Positions 9,951 to 22,393 of a DNA stretch of 64,000 nt are shown here, in pieces (position 1 is the first letter of the stretch; each line of letters begins with the position of its first letter). The translations under genes and the position numbers were made by a program. Origin of the DNA: Neonectria sp. B-13. Its lineage: Eukaryota; Ascomycota; Sordariomycetes; Hypocreales; Nectriaceae. The notes beneath the pieces are model-generated. The model ran no database searches. It was not told the origin of the DNA and saw nothing but the letters and a program-made list of their open reading frames with translations. Where the stretch lies: positions 1 through 64,000 of the forward strand of contig NOKP01000033.1 in assembly GCA_002682825.1 (NCBI GenBank). The letters are read 5' to 3'.

Positions 9951-11710
9951 TACCCATAGCACGACTCACGTCGAGATACCAGCACGAGCTGGAAAGAAAA
10001 GCTGGATGCCAGGAAGAAGCAAAGCCATGGACGTCGATCATGCCCGAGTTTGCCTGATGGAGCTCAGCTCTGCCAATCGTTTCCCGCGGTTTGGTGATCG
10101 GCAGTGATGAGGCTGAGGAGCTATTGATTGTCGGGAGCCAAAGCAGCCCTTTTGAGGTCTGCACCGGCACTCGCCCTATTCGAGGGACGGGTGATGCACT
10201 ATGCAGGAATGAGGCGGTGCACCCCCACACAACCCGGCGGGTGTCGATGCGAGCGTTTGTACGCGTTGGTGCGCGAGCGTAGGGCGCTGACGTTTCGCCA
10301 TCCCTCATCCTTTCTCCTTTTTACGGAGCCATCGTGGCGCGACAGGCAGGACAGCGGCAAGGTGCTGATGACGCCCACAGAATTCACGGCGCCATTTCTT
10401 GGGCAGCGGAGAGTACATGCGACAACTTCATGGAAATGTTTCTAGGGTCTCCGTAGGACGGGCGCAAAGACACACGCCACGCCCTGAAGTTGCGTTCCAG
10501 TCGAAGAGGCGTCGCCCCGCTCGTGCCTGGATTGCTCCCTCTCACGGAGGAGGGCGGCATGCGAAGGTCCGCGTTTCTTGGCGAGTCTTCTCATTGCGAG
10601 CCGACCCACCCTGGCACTCCTCAACAAGCGGACCAAACACGGACCGGCGCGTCCCCTCCCCCAAGCGCCATCGTCTAGTTTGGAACGGTCACCCGTGGAT
10701 TGTACCTGTAAAGTCCTTCCAAGAGCACAAAAGTCTTCCTCTGTGCCTCCAGCTTCCATTCCATGGCTTCCTCAAGCGTTTGGGTATAATTTGCATTGGC
10801 GGTCGGCGGGCCAGCTGGTGCTGCAGCTAGGCCCGACGATGGCACTAACGGCTACCTGCCTCGCTGATGGAGCGCCTGTGCCCGCAGCCACATGAATTAG
10901 GTCTGCCTCTTAGCTGCACCACCCCGCCTTTCTGTATTTCCTACCCCATTTGGGCTCCTTGAGAGTGCTTCATGTCTTCACCATTCCTTACCTCGAAACG
11001 TGGGTCTGCTGACTGGGTCACATTAACTTCATAATAACGCCTTACCTCTTTGCATTCCTCTCTCGCCGCCTTGGTCGTTGGTGACGATTTCTCCGACTTT
11101 GCAGCTGCTGCGGGGTATGCACGTCGGAGCCGCTCCACCGTCTTTTCTCACTAACTGGTCGAGAAAGTATTGTGCTCGCTCGACTGGCTCGTGGTGATGG
11201 AATCCAGAAGAATTGTTAGCAGGAAGAGCCTACGAAAGCAACAAGCAGAGGCGCTGGAGCGCATACCACGGGGTGAAGCCGCCGAGGTTGCGGGTCTCGG
11301 GCTGGCGGTTAAGGATGGCGTCAAGCAACGGGTGTGGACGAGGTGGTTCCAGCCCGTCTCATCTTGCTCCGTGAGTTGACAGTCGTAGACGACGGTGACC
11401 GTCATCATCCACTGGGTCATCTAAATCCTGTGATGGGAAAACTCGCTCATATTATCAAAATTTTAGACCTTCATCAATCTGCCTTGCCATAGCCACTTGC
11501 GCCTTGCTAAGGCTGCGCCCTGGTGCTGTTGCCCTGAGTCCCAATGACGCCATCGGGCATCAATCGGTAGCTTCCTGAGTGATATCTGTCATGGGTGGCG
11601 GAGTATATATGTAACGCAATATAACATTATCAGTTTTTGAACCCAAAACGATGCGAACCATTTACATCTGAGCTTCCGGGCGCATTTCGGACTCGTCCGC
11701 TCCCGTCGCC
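9951..11710. other. long stretch without a supportable gene
   Basis: The region has ordinary GC content and many frames of 60-140 codons on both strands, but they overlap each other in all directions. None shows a family motif or a consistent exon chain, and codon use is not biased. It is not RIP-mutated. It may hold diverged gene remnants. The last ~100 bp, including a CT-rich stretch around 11690, probably serve as the HET gene promoter and leader. Confidence 0.4.
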
Positions 11711-13660
11711 ATGTGGCTGCTCGACGCGAAATCTGTGCGACTTGACCGTATAGACGACGAGAATCAAATCCCACCGTATGCAATTCTCTCGCATACATGG
11801 GCGAATGACGAAATATCATTCCAAGAGATGAGAGCTGCTGATACTGTCACCGATATAACGACAAAAGCCGGATGGTTGAAGATAGAAAATGCCTGCCGAT
11901 TAACCTTGGAATATGGACTCAGTTATGTCTGGATCGACACCTGTTGCATCAACAAGTCCAGTAGCGCTGAACTGCAAGAAGCAATCAACTCCATGTTCAA
12001 ATGGTACGAATATGCAGCCATATGCTTTGCTCACCTTTCCGATGTCTCTGCAGACGAGGATCCCAACAAGGAAGGATCGGCCTTTCAAGGGTGCCGTTGG
12101 TTCAAGAGAGGCTGGACGCTCCAAGAGCTACTTGCTCCAACTGAAATCGCCTTTTATGATAAATGTTGGAAACCAATCTCTACCAAGACACTACTTCAAC
12201 ACATAATTGGGAGCGTCACAGGTATCAAGACGTTGTATCTCATACCTACGAATGAACCTGGAGGCGCATACGCGAGGCTATCAAGCGCAAGTATCGCAGA
12301 AAGAATGTCTTGGGTGGCTGAAAGGGAAACGACACGGCCAGAAGATTTGGCCTATTGTCTCCTCGGCATTTTCGATATTAACATGCCTATGCTCTATGGA
12401 GAAGGTATTAAAGCATTCCAAAGGCTGCAAGAAGAGATTATGAGAGTCAATGACGACAGCTCCTTACTCAGTTGGGGGTATCAAGAACTATGCAGTGATT
12501 GGCGCCTAGACCCGGCTTCCATTCTTGCGCCGCACCCCTCATTTTTCAGGAATTGCCGGGATATTAGGCCTTGTGCACTTAAGGGCTTCAATTCAGCTTC
12601 ATTCACGATGAACCAAAGGGGGCTACAGATGAAAGTTCCTGTGCGGGCCGACTTGACACATAAACAACTTGTGTACATTATTTTGGGTTGCGCGCCTCGC
12701 TCGGAGAGAGAGTGGTCTATTCAAGACGATGACTCGCAGTCTTTTGTGGCGATACCATTGGTCTCCACAAGCGCCTGCGACCAATTACGGACGCATGGTG
12801 TACCTCAGAAGGGAGAGTACTTACGGCCGAACTGGTGCAGGCCGGCTCTTGTCTCCGAAGAATTCCTGGGGCAGGCGGAATCGAAGGAGCTAGTTATTCG
12901 ACGACCCTCCGAGCAACATCAGAAATTTCGGGAATTGCCCCTAGCCCTTGCATTCCCTCCCATTCCGAATAAAGGTTATACCATAATCGGGACTTACCCA
13001 CCTCAACCGATCGGAGGTCAATTCACTTCTATTCTCCAATACCCCTTGCATCAAATAGCCCCTTGGGCTGAGAATATTCAACGATTATTCGAAGTTCAAC
13101 AGAAAACTGGGGTATCCAACATCAAGCCATTGTTGGTCCATTCTGAAGAAGATCAGAGAATGATTTACATTAGGATTCCATCGGTTGGGGCATTTCTTGT
13201 CGTCTTTGATTATAAGGCAGTGGTATTGGCCATAGGTCCCATTCATATCTGGCAGCGCCCTATGATCGATTGCTGTGTTTTTCACTTTCCAGAACCTTTT
13301 CACTTGGAAGCCTTACATACGCTGGCCATAACCCAGGATTTCACTTACCTCAAAGAATTGGACCACTGGTGCGAGGGAGAGCGCTATATATTTGGATTTG
13401 GTGATCACACTGATATATGTCTGGAAATTGAATTATCCAACATGAATAATGCATCTCGAATTACAGATATTTATATTCGGGTTGTCCTTTCAAGGAACAA
13501 GGGCTATATAGAGCTGCTGGACATGCCTGAAGATACTTTGTTGAGCTGGATGGAAAGACGCAGGACAAGGGCACGGATCTACCACCCGATCCGTCAAGAG
13601 AGTCATGATTCTGTGCAGCGAACTTTGCACAGAATCTTTCCGAAATATATAGCACCATAG
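11711..13660 (+). CDS. heterokaryon incompatibility (HET) domain protein
   Basis: A single exon encodes 649 aa. The HET domain occupies about residues 20-175, with its three conserved blocks: PYAILSHTW; AGWLKIENACRLTLEYGLSY followed by VWIDTCCINKSSSAELQEAI; and RWFKRGWTLQELLAP. Downstream is the conserved ERMSWVAERETTRPEDLAYC / LLGIFDINMPMLYGEG segment typical of HET-E/HET-D-like proteins. The C-terminal ~380 residues have no repeat (no WD40 or NACHT) and are of unknown function. HET proteins trigger programmed cell death when genetically different hyphae fuse. The start is canonical (MWLLDAKS), nothing interrupts the frame, and the gene appears intact. It stands between NLR relics and a LINE relic, a setting common for polymorphic recognition genes. 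Confidence 0.92.
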   Translation: MWLLDAKSVRLDRIDDENQIPPYAILSHTWANDEISFQEMRAADTVTDITTKAGWLKIENACRLTLEYGLSYVWIDTCCINKSSSAELQEAINSMFKWYEYAAICFAHLSDVSADEDPNKEGSAFQGCRWFKRGWTLQELLAPTEIAFYDKCWKPISTKTLLQHIIGSVTGIKTLYLIPTNEPGGAYARLSSASIAERMSWVAERETTRPEDLAYCLLGIFDINMPMLYGEGIKAFQRLQEEIMRVNDDSSLLSWGYQELCSDWRLDPASILAPHPSFFRNCRDIRPCALKGFNSASFTMNQRGLQMKVPVRADLTHKQLVYIILGCAPRSEREWSIQDDDSQSFVAIPLVSTSACDQLRTHGVPQKGEYLRPNWCRPALVSEEFLGQAESKELVIRRPSEQHQKFRELPLALAFPPIPNKGYTIIGTYPPQPIGGQFTSILQYPLHQIAPWAENIQRLFEVQQKTGVSNIKPLLVHSEEDQRMIYIRIPSVGAFLVVFDYKAVVLAIGPIHIWQRPMIDCCVFHFPEPFHLEALHTLAITQDFTYLKELDHWCEGERYIFGFGDHTDICLEIELSNMNNASRITDIYIRVVLSRNKGYIELLDMPEDTLLSWMERRRTRARIYHPIRQESHDSVQRTLHRIFPKYIAP

Positions 13661-13780
13661 CATCTATAGCGAAGAAATACGGCTGAGCGTACATTGTGAA
13701 GGCGAACTTAGTTGAATTTATTTGCTGCGGTGGCTGTGCTGTGGCCCCTAATATGAGTAGATAATGTTGGAGAGATGCTT
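13661..13780. other. short spacer after HET gene
   Basis: No features seen apart from the probable 3' end of the HET transcript. Confidence 0.4.
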
Positions 13781-14649
13781 GATGTCTCGGCCGTCACCAA
13801 CGACGAAGTAATCGCCAAAACGGGGTGACACCCAATCCGTATCCGCCCATCGCGACACGGACTCGACAGGTAAACCAGCAGAAGCTCTTGGATCGTCTCC
13901 TTCCTAGAAGAAGTCCCGGCATTTCGCCTCTTCGACTCCAGCGCCCGCGCCCGACTCATCCATAAGAAACCTGCAATTACTCGCCACAACCCAGAATGCT
14001 AGGGTTTTCATCCCGACCGCTTCTGCGCTCAAAATACCCGCTGCGAAAACTGCGGATCGGTGCTGATCTCCGGAGACGAACACCCACAGCCATGCACAAA
14101 CCCCGCCAAATGTGCCAACTCCCACGGCCCCGCCCCGGCTGGCCACGACAACTGCCCGGCAAAGCCCAGCCGGAAGAACGGCAAGCTCAAGCTCACCAGA
14201 AAGAACTTAGCGCCATTCGCAGAGCTGGTTAGAAGCTAGATGACGCCGAGCATAAAGGTGACGACGAACAAGAGACAAGGCCAACGCAGTTCCCGAATGC
14301 AACCCTCCGACACCTCCAGTTCCTCGTTGAGCGACTTCAAGTTGGCGGCTATGGACACTGATCTCACAGAGAACACAGGGCCTATGGCCAACAAGGTGGT
14401 CCGAGAGGCATCAAAGGAGACAACGGGAAGCTCCGCTACGGCCTAGACGCAGCGTGGCAAGCGCCCACGCAGATCTACATCGACAAACAACTACAACTAC
14501 ACGAACCGCTACGCATACCTCGACAATGACTGTGAATCCTCAGACTAGACATAGCTACCGGGCCGCACGGCGGAATACCCTACGAATCGCACAGGGGAAT
14601 GTAGGTAAGAATCCACCAGCCCACACTGCCTTCCTCCAACAGAGAAAAC
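13781..14649 (+). mobile_element. LINE (Tad1-like) relic: ORF1 3' part and ORF2 start
   Basis: One plus-strand frame from 13781 to about 14234 reads as the end of a fungal LINE ORF1. It contains HPIRIRPSRHGLD, SSWIVSFLEEVPAFRLFDSS, ARARLIHKKP and then a Cys/His knuckle region (RCENCGSVLISGDEHPQPC, CANSHGPAPAGHDNCPAKP). It is broken by stops at 13826 (TGA), at the TAA after GLDR and at 14000-14002 (TAG in the place of a Trp). From about 14550 the frame SYRAARRNTLRIAQGNVGKN PPAHTAFLQ resembles the start of ORF2, the endonuclease/reverse transcriptase. Everything after that is missing. It is therefore a dead, heavily truncated copy. Confidence 0.7.
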
Positions 14650-14784
14650 AGAGTACCAGTATGTTGGACCAGTACGAGAAATCTAGGTTCAAGAGATGAT
14701 GTCTCGACACGGTATGTTTCATTTTCTAGCTGAGGCAAAATGTAATGCGCACTACACAATGTACGAAACACTGAGCTGTTACTC

Positions 14785-15252
14785 CTACGACAAAGTAGGT
14801 AACTTCAGGAACTCCTCAGAAACGTGATCGTAGGCTGCCCAGCCATACTCCCCATGCTCGTGCGGCTGCAGCTTGACGACAAAGACATCGCCCCAAGCCG
14901 AACCAGCTTCGATAAGTGATGTTGGACAATTTTCATTGCGCGGTAAGTAGTCCAGCGCGAACGAGTAAAACACCAAATATGTGCCGTCACAGTTGTGAAA
15001 AGGCTGGTTTTTCAGGTCAAGCCTCCGAATGTCACGGTATTGCCACGCCTTTGTGTTCCTCCAGAAAGGGCGTGGATCAGGCACATGGAACAGGAAATGG
15101 TCCGTTGCAAGGTCGATCCCTTCTGTGGTAGTATCTAGAGTGACGAGATGGGGGCGAGAGCCATCCGCTGGGAATCTCGCACCTGTTATGGTTACAGGAG
15201 GTGGTCCCGGCTCGAACACACTTTCAAAAAATGACCGCACGTAAGTCCACAT
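14785..15252 (-). CDS. small protein of unknown function
   Basis: The first ATG of this minus-strand frame is at 15252 and gives 155 aa, from MWTYVRSFFESVFEPGPPPV to a stop at 14785. The sequence is well biased (KLQPHEHGEYGWAAYDHVSE; HFLFHVPDPRPFWRNTKAWQ) and looks coding. It has no signal peptide, membrane helix or motif I recognise. An upstream frame (KTPRRDIRYAVKTNIYYDNF, about 15364-15285) may be a 5' exon or an out-of-frame extension, so the true N-terminus is unsure. It lies 390 bp from the copia element and could be a remnant of a larger gene. Confidence 0.5.
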   Translation of the reverse strand: MWTYVRSFFESVFEPGPPPVTITGARFPADGSRPHLVTLDTTTEGIDLATDHFLFHVPDPRPFWRNTKAWQYRDIRRLDLKNQPFHNCDGTYLVFYSFALDYLPRNENCPTSLIEAGSAWGDVFVVKLQPHEHGEYGWAAYDHVSEEFLKLPTLS

Positions 15253-15642
15253 GTTGAATGCAAGGAGATGTGCCTCTTTGAGATACAGAATCGTCAAAAT
15301 TGTCGTAGTAAATGTTGGTCTTGACAGCGTAGCGGATGTCGCGTCTCGGCGTCTTGGTACTCTCTATTGTCAGTGGTCTAATACAAGTCTTCAGTTGGCT
15401 GAACAAATAGCAATGAAATAGCTAGGCCTACATTAGAATAAAGCTGCGCGCAGTACTCATGTGGCTTCAACGCCGTAGGGGAATGTGATATTCGACAGCG
15501 GGTGGCGAACTGATGGCTTCCTATGTGCAAGAGGGGACAATTCTTAGTGTTCGTTCGAGGACGGAAGGTGGAGAGTTTGTAAGATGAAAGTTTTCACAGG
15601 ACTGGCTGAACGGCGTATTGACTTTCTTATTGAGGATGTTTG
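15253..15642. other. intergenic, upstream of copia element
   Basis: Contains a possible 5' exon of the small gene (see 14785-15252) and otherwise nothing I recognise. Confidence 0.35.
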
Positions 15643-15851
15643 TATTAGATTGGATCATATACACATTATCTCCAGGGTGGTCATATGACCACCTTGGTAG
15701 TCAACAGACAGCTCGCCTAACCCTTGCCAGCTGTAGCCCGAACAGGAAGGCAGTCAAGGAAGGAGATATCCCCTGAATACCACAGAGATAGCCCAAGGGC
15801 CAAGGACAGACATAATACAAGTCATCTAAGTATTATACTAGTTTTCTAACA
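15643..15851 (+). repeat. copia 5' LTR
   Basis: This 209-bp unit runs from TATTAGATTGG (TGTTAGATTGG before mutation) to TTTTCTAACA. It is the same length as the 3' LTR and matches the solo LTRs at 7293, 7981 and 27329. Confidence 0.88.
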
Positions 15852-18800
15852 ATTAAGAGTCTTATATACTATATAATTATTCAATTGAATACCTAACTAA
15901 GGACAAATTGCTAGTAAGTACTTATTAAACACTTACTAAAAGATAATAACTATAAACTTAATAATTAAACTTACTATAGACTAGGATTAAATTACTTAGT
16001 TTAAGACCCTAAAGACTATAGTAATGAATAAAGACCTTTAGGACTACCTTAATCCTATAAAGCTAAATAAACCTTTATTAACATTAATAGTACTAATTCC
16101 CCCTAATATTATATCCTTCTATAAGTATTAGCTAAGTAGAATATAAGTAGCTACTATAGAGATCATATTAGTATTAACCTAAAGCACTAATACAATTACA
16201 GCTAGAATAGATAATAAAGACTTAATCTTTCAAGAAGGAGATAATATAGTAATCTAAGCCTAATAGCTTACTAAACTAATAGAGAAAAATCTATAAATAT
16301 ATAATATAATATAGACTAACTATAAATACCTTAATAAGCACTATAAAGACTTTAAGATAAGATTAAAAACTATTTAGAATTAGGTCCTAAAGACTATTAA
16401 TAAACCCCTCTCTTATTACTACTATCTAGCTAAGAAATTACTATCTAAATAGATCTAATCAATCTATAATAAATTCTCTCTAGCTAAAGATAAACATAAG
16501 CAAAAGGCTTAATAAGTATATTATAAGATACTAACTAAACTATATTAAACAAAAATTATAACCTATAAAGCTACTAATGACTAATTAACCTACTAAAGGA
16601 ATACTATTAATAAAGCAAGGGATATTAACCTTTAGGAGGCAATAGAGCCTGATTAATAGCTTATTGACCTAACTATAGCCCTTAGGGTATTACCTCTAAA
16701 GTTATAGATTAATACATATAGTATAACATAGATCAGCCAAGTTCAAGCAAGCATCTTTACTATTAGACTAATTATAGTAAACATTTACTAAATAATTAGC
16801 AATTAGCTAGAGTTTCTAAAGAGACCTAAAGTTATTCCTAAAGCATTCTATATAAGAGATAGAGCTAAAGAAGGAAATAATAATACTTTAGTAAGCAGTT
16901 AGTAATTAAATAGCTAGAAATAACTATATAAAAGCATTAAAGATAATAAGGAATTAAGGTACTTAGTATATAACCTTTTTTATCCCTTTGTATAATACTA
17001 TTATATATTCCTAGAGAAGATACTATAAGGTTTCTATCTAATTAATTATATTATTAATAGAGTTAAGCAATAGATTAAGAAGAATAAAGATAACTTAACT
17101 AACTAAATATAGAAGATTAAACTCAAAAGGTCTATATAACTTAGATCAGTAAGCTTCTATAATATAAACACTACCCTAGTAATTAGTAACTACTACCTAT
17201 TATAGGACTCTATTCTCTTAGACTTAAGAATAATACTATATATCTTCTAAGATACCTTAAGAATAAAGAACCTTTATACTATATAACTAAAAGACTTCTT
17301 CTAATTAAGTATAGAGCAAGTATTAATCAATAGATATAAAGAAGTAACTATTACCCTAATGTTTACTAATAGCTTACTAAGGAAGCTTATAATCTATAAT
17401 ATTGCCCTATATATATCCCTTATAACTAACCTAGTATTATTCTTAAAGCTAAGAAAGTAAGGCCTTTAGTAAGATATAAGACTAGAAAATAACTATCTAA
17501 GGAGAGTAGATAGAACCTTCCTTAGGGCTATTAATAAGCAGTAGAAATAGTAGGTCCTTAAATAGAGGGAGAACTAATAGAGCTCAGAAAACACTTATTA
17601 AACCCTCCCTAATAACTTAGTAGCCCTTATTTTAATAAGACCCTAAAAGAAATATAAGTATACATTATAGACTTATTAATAATTACTTTAAGGTAATACT
17701 TTTACTTAGCATTAATACCTTAGGCACCTAAGACTAGAAGCTCTCTACTGTCTAATTAGTGCTTTAAGAGGCATTAGATTGAAGATAAAAGAACTTAAAG
17801 GACTATAAAGAATTATAACTATAGACTATAATACCTATAGTATAATAAAGGCTTATTGAATAATTAGAAAGGCCTTATAAGAGATAATAGTAAGAGTAAA
17901 ACTAAAAGACTAAATTGCTCTTAATTTCTATTTAATAACTTAAAGCTATACTAATTATATATTAATCTAAATCTTTATTAATAGATTAATTAACTACTTA
18001 TAGGACTATTATATAATAAGTTGCTTAATGCTTACCTTATGCTTAGTAATCATTTAATTCCTTAAGATACTTAAGGTATAATACTCTATTAAGGTTAAAG
18101 TAATTAAATATAATAATAAGATCATAGAAATATACCCCTAAGTAGTAGAACTACTATATAATCATAGAATACTTACTAAGCTCTTAGTACTAAATACCTA
18201 AGCTTAAAATAGAAACATAGAACATATTATAACTATTATTATCTAGAAGAGCTATATAATATAAGCTAAAGCTAAGCTACCTAAGTATTTATAGCTAAAG
18301 ATAATTAAGATAATAATATATCTTTATAATTATATACTCTTTATATAAAAAGATAAGAAAACCCTTTATAAGTTATTTTATAGCTAATTTTACCTTAATA
18401 ATACAGTAAAGTCTAACATTTTATATCTTTAAGCTTATAGCTATAAGGCTTTTACTCTTATAGCTAATATATAGCTATAAAGAAATTAGCTATAAAGATA
18501 GTCTCTAAGAGCCTAGATTAGCTTTCTAGTTAGTTATATATTAAGCAATTCTTTTAGAGTATAGAATCCATTGTATAAGGAGGTCTTTACTACTTAGGAT
18601 ATAATATTTAATAAGTAGTAAATGTTCAATAAGTACTTAGAGAGCCTTTAGGATAACTTTCTATAGGAAGATCTTAAGGCTATTTAGAAAAGGATCTAAG
18701 AGCTCTTTATAATACAAGAGGAACTAAAGCAGTAAGTATTATAACTACCTAATGAAGAAGTAGATAAGATCTAAAATAGGTTAAAAGAGGATTATTCTAC

Positions 18801-18878
18801 TAAGTACTTATTAAGTAATTAAAAGGCTAGTATAATAGAAAATAATAAGGAAATACATAAGAGATATACTATAATTAA

Positions 18879-19918
18879 CACTATTAAAACTACTATTTAG
18901 ACTACTGTTTCTGCTTATCTATGATTATACTAAATTATGTATTTCCTTTGCTTAAGCTTAATAGGGGGATAGATCTTTGGATTTTAAACCTAATTATTGA
19001 CTTTTACCCCCTCTAGCTTCTAACTCCCTCTATTAAATCCCTCCATACAGCTTTATAGCTAATATTAGAGATAACTATAGTAGGATTCCCTTAGTTTCTA
19101 ATACATTACTCCTTTAGCTATAGATTGATTAGAATAATATTACCTATCAACTGTATAATCTATAAGGTATAGATAGGATTATATAGCTTCTTAAGGAACT
19201 CCTTCTCTATAGTAGTAATATTACTATTCCTTTCTAGCTTTAGAGCTAGCCTCTCTAAAAAGAGCTATTCTATTATAATCTACTAAGTAGTTACTATATT
19301 AAGCTTTATTTCCTTTTATAGTAGGATATTATAGCTAAAGACTACTAATTGGACTAACTTCTTAGGTCTAAAGTAGTTAATTATAGGCTATTTTATATAC
19401 TTTAGGCTAGACTTTTAAGCTATAATTTATAGTATAGAAATAAGGCTTAAATATTCTTTTAATTTAATATATAGGTTATATAAGAGCCTATATATATAGC
19501 TTAGTAAGGGCTTACTAAGCTATAGTATAATTTAGATAGTAGTTATCTTATATAATTAATAGTATAATTATTGTATTATTTGAAAGATTGAATAGAATAT
19601 AAAGAGGTAATCTAGAAAGTATAAAGCCTTATAGGCTAAGCTTTTATCCTAAGGGGTTTTAGCCTTTTCTAAGGTCTAGCTTTTCTAAGATCTAGCTTTT
19701 CTAAGATCTAGCTTTTCTAAGATCTAGCTTTTCTAGCTGATTAAGGTAGTAAAACTTATACCTTAACTTTATAGTAGAAACTTTTATCTTCTTAAGTTAT
19801 TATTGTTTTAAGCTTAGGTATTAAGCCTATTATACTATTATTTTTTCTATTTTCTTTTATACTATTTAACCTTTAGCCTCTTCTCTAGGTATATACTACT
19901 AAGGACTATTATATCTAA
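18879..19918 (+). mobile_element. retroposon-like repeat family, copy A (nested in copia)
   Basis: This is a full-length 1040-bp copy from CACTATTAAAAC to TATTATATCTAA. It is flanked on both sides by the 13-bp duplication ATACTATAATTAA (18866-18878 and 19919-19931). Near 19665-19736 it carries four to five tandem units of TTTTCTAAGATCTAGC. It lacks the 101-bp segment present in copy C. RIP-mutated throughout. Insertion into the copia element shows the family was active after that element. Confidence 0.85.
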
Positions 19919-21459
19919 ATACTATAATTAAGTTTAAAGTACTTTTTACCCTTCTATAGTTACTATTTACTATATTCTTTTATACCTTAGCTATTAGCCT
20001 TAGTATAAAGGGGTATAAGAAGGGAAAGATAGATAATAAGATTGCTAATAGAGCAATTACTAAATAATCAGCAAAATATAAAACCTCCTTTAAGATAGTA
20101 TTCCTAGCTAGAAGACTTTAGTTACTGAAATATTATACAAGCAGTTACTAAACAGTCTATAGAGCCTGGCTAGCTACATTAGATCACTTAACAAAGGAAG
20201 TATTACTTATCCTTAGAGAACTATATATAGGAAAGTAAGAAGCCCTAAGGGATAGAATAAGCTCTATAATTTCTATAGGAAAGTAAGAAGCCCTAAGGGA
20301 TAGGATAAGCTCTATATATAGGAAGAAAAGGTAGTCTATTGTTAGTATATATTGGCAACTATTAAAGCCACTTCCTAGCTTATATACAAAGAGATCTAGT
20401 TATCTATATTAGAATATAATACTTATAGTAGAGAAAATACACTTATAAAGTCATATAGAATTACACTTATGGATTAAGGTTGCTAAATCTATAGTAAATA
20501 ATTACTAAATGCTTAACTACTATTAGGTATATATATATAAGCTTAATAAATATAAAAGGTTTCTAAAAATCAAAGTATACCTTATAGTATATAATAACTA
20601 GTAAGTAATCAATAGCTAAAAGACTTATATAGTAACTCTTACTAGTATATTATTTAGAACCCTAGTTACTCTAGCTAACTAATTTAACTATAATATACTA
20701 TAATATAATATAGTTAATACTTTTATATATATAAAGCTAGATAAGAAGATCTATATAAAGATACTAAGAGGATACTAAAAATTAGATATAATCCTAAAGT
20801 TGTAAAAGGCCTTCTATAATCTTAGGTAATCCTCTTTCCTATAATAAAAGCACTTTAAAAAGGGCTTACTATAAGCAGGCTTTTGCTAAATGCTTAATAA
20901 AGACTATTATTAGCTTTATAGTAAGATTATATTCTTTTTCTATATAAATAACTATATTTTCTATTTTTTAAAGTAAGTAAAAACTAAAGTAATAATACTA
21001 ATAGAAGATCTATAGAAGACCTATTACCTAGAAGGAGGTAAACTATTATACTAGTTCCTAAGAATTAAAGTTATCTAAGATAGAGTAAACTAATACCTAT
21101 AGCTCTTATAGTCTTTATATATTAATAAGATATATTAACTACTTACTAATAATATATTAACTCTATAAGTAATAACCCTAATAATACAAAAAGAACTTTT
21201 CCCTTATAATAAGATTATAAGATTAAATAGTATTAACCTCTACTAATATAAGATTAATACTATTATATATACTACTATTATAACCTAATCTAATATTATA
21301 TTTATAGCTAACTAACTAGCTAGATTCAACTAGAACCTAGAACTATAATACTATTATATAGCTAACTAAGCCTTAGTATATCTTATTTAAACCTAAGGTC
21401 TCTTACTTAAATATAATATAATACTTAGATATAAGAAGAATAGCTTATAAGTTGCCTTT

Positions 21460-21976
21460 AATACTAGTTTTACTAATAACTTAGTAGACTATTAGAGTTT
21501 ATAAGTATTTACTATAAAGCTTTTTAAAGGGATTATTTCCTAGAGAGTAAATAAATAAGATACTATTATAATATTAACTATAAAGACTAAGCTTCTTACT
21601 CTATCTTAAGTAGTTAAAAAGGCCCTCTTTATAAGTAGACTTATTTCTATATTATAAGTTAACTTATCCTTACTAACTACTTATTAAGCAATTACCTTAC
21701 TATTAAGAGTTACTATTAAATATAATAATAAGTAAACTATCTAACTAATTACTATAAAGCTTATATAGTTATATATAAAGTTAAAGTATATTAATATTTA
21801 TAATTATTAGCTATAGTAAGAGATATTAGAGGAAAGGATTAATATAATATATACCCTATTAATACAACTGCTTACTAATAGCTTAATAAAAAGCCTACCT
21901 AGGGAGGGTTTTACTAAGTTTATTTAGTAGCTTAGACTTATAGACCTCTCTAAGACATTAGAATAGTAAAGGAAGG
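21460..21976 (+). pseudogene. copia RNase H region (decayed)
   Basis: Near-continuous homology to the copia RNase H domain can be read through stops, from TSFTNNLVDY at about 21460 to SLPREGFTKFI and LRLIDLSKT just before the polypurine tract. It fixes the orientation and superfamily of the element. Confidence 0.75.
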
Positions 21977-22021
21977 ATAAAGAGCTTAGCTTTATAGTAA
22001 TGCCCTTAAGCTGAAGGGGCG

Positions 22022-22230
22022 TATTAGATTGGATTATATATACATTATCTCTAGGGTGGTTATATAACCACCTTAGTGGTTAATAGACAGTTTGCCTAAC
22101 CCTTGCTGGCTGTAGCCTGAATAGGAAGGCGATCAAGGAAGGAGATATCCCCTGAATACCATAGAGATAGCTCAGGGGCTAAGGATAGACATAATACAAG
22201 TCATCTGAGTGCTACACTAGTTTTCTGACA
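22022..22230 (+). repeat. copia 3' LTR
   Basis: This 209-bp unit starts TATTAGATTGG directly after a purine tract and ends TTTTCTGACA. It is less mutated in its right half than the 5' LTR. Confidence 0.88.
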
Positions 22231-22324
22231 ACAGTAGTGCTATGGTGATCCTTCTGTAATTGGTGGTTTAGGAGGGATCACTTGGATCACAGTGTAAGCT
22301 TTGTAATCCAATCGTAATAAGTGA

Positions 22325-22393
22325 GAAAAAGTGGGCACATCATGGTTCTGCCGGTTGCAACCGCCTGGTCTCAACCTGGGCCATAACACAGAA
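22325..22393 (+). repeat. 3' part of the TGTTGATAGC repeat, copy 3
   Basis: About 70 bp match 8381-8450, ending at ACACAGAAAG, directly downstream of the copia element. The copia element probably inserted in or next to an older copy of this repeat. Confidence 0.6.

Larger units (their letters stand above)
15643..22230 (+). mobile_element. complete Ty1/copia LTR retrotransposon, RIP-mutated, with nested insertion
   Basis: Two direct 209-bp LTRs (15643-15851 and 22022-22230) bracket 6.17 kb of very AT-rich DNA. The 3' LTR is preceded by a purine-rich tract (GAAGGGGCG). Despite many stops, the plus frame near 21460-21975 still reads as copia RNase H: TSFTNNLVDY, then LFKGIIS, IKLKYINIYNY-L--EILEE and NSLIKSLPREGFTKFI. 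This corresponds to the ADLVDRRST / LRHVDIHNHWLRQEVQ / DGLTKALPR region of intact elements. Stops fall at Gln (CAA to TAA) and Trp (TGG to TAG) positions, as RIP predicts. A 1040-bp repeat (18879-19918) is nested in it, so the original element was about 5.5 kb, normal for copia. No target duplication is seen at the outer borders, and the element appears to sit in or beside an older repeat. Confidence 0.88.

Noticed and set aside
9811..10308. 165-codon minus-strand ORF as a complete gene
   Set aside because: Only the last ~35 codons resemble a TPR; the rest overlaps equally long frames on both strands and shows no bias.
10399..10830. 143-codon plus-strand ORF in the gene-poor stretch
   Set aside because: Overlapping open frames on both strands and no recognisable motif; treated as chance.
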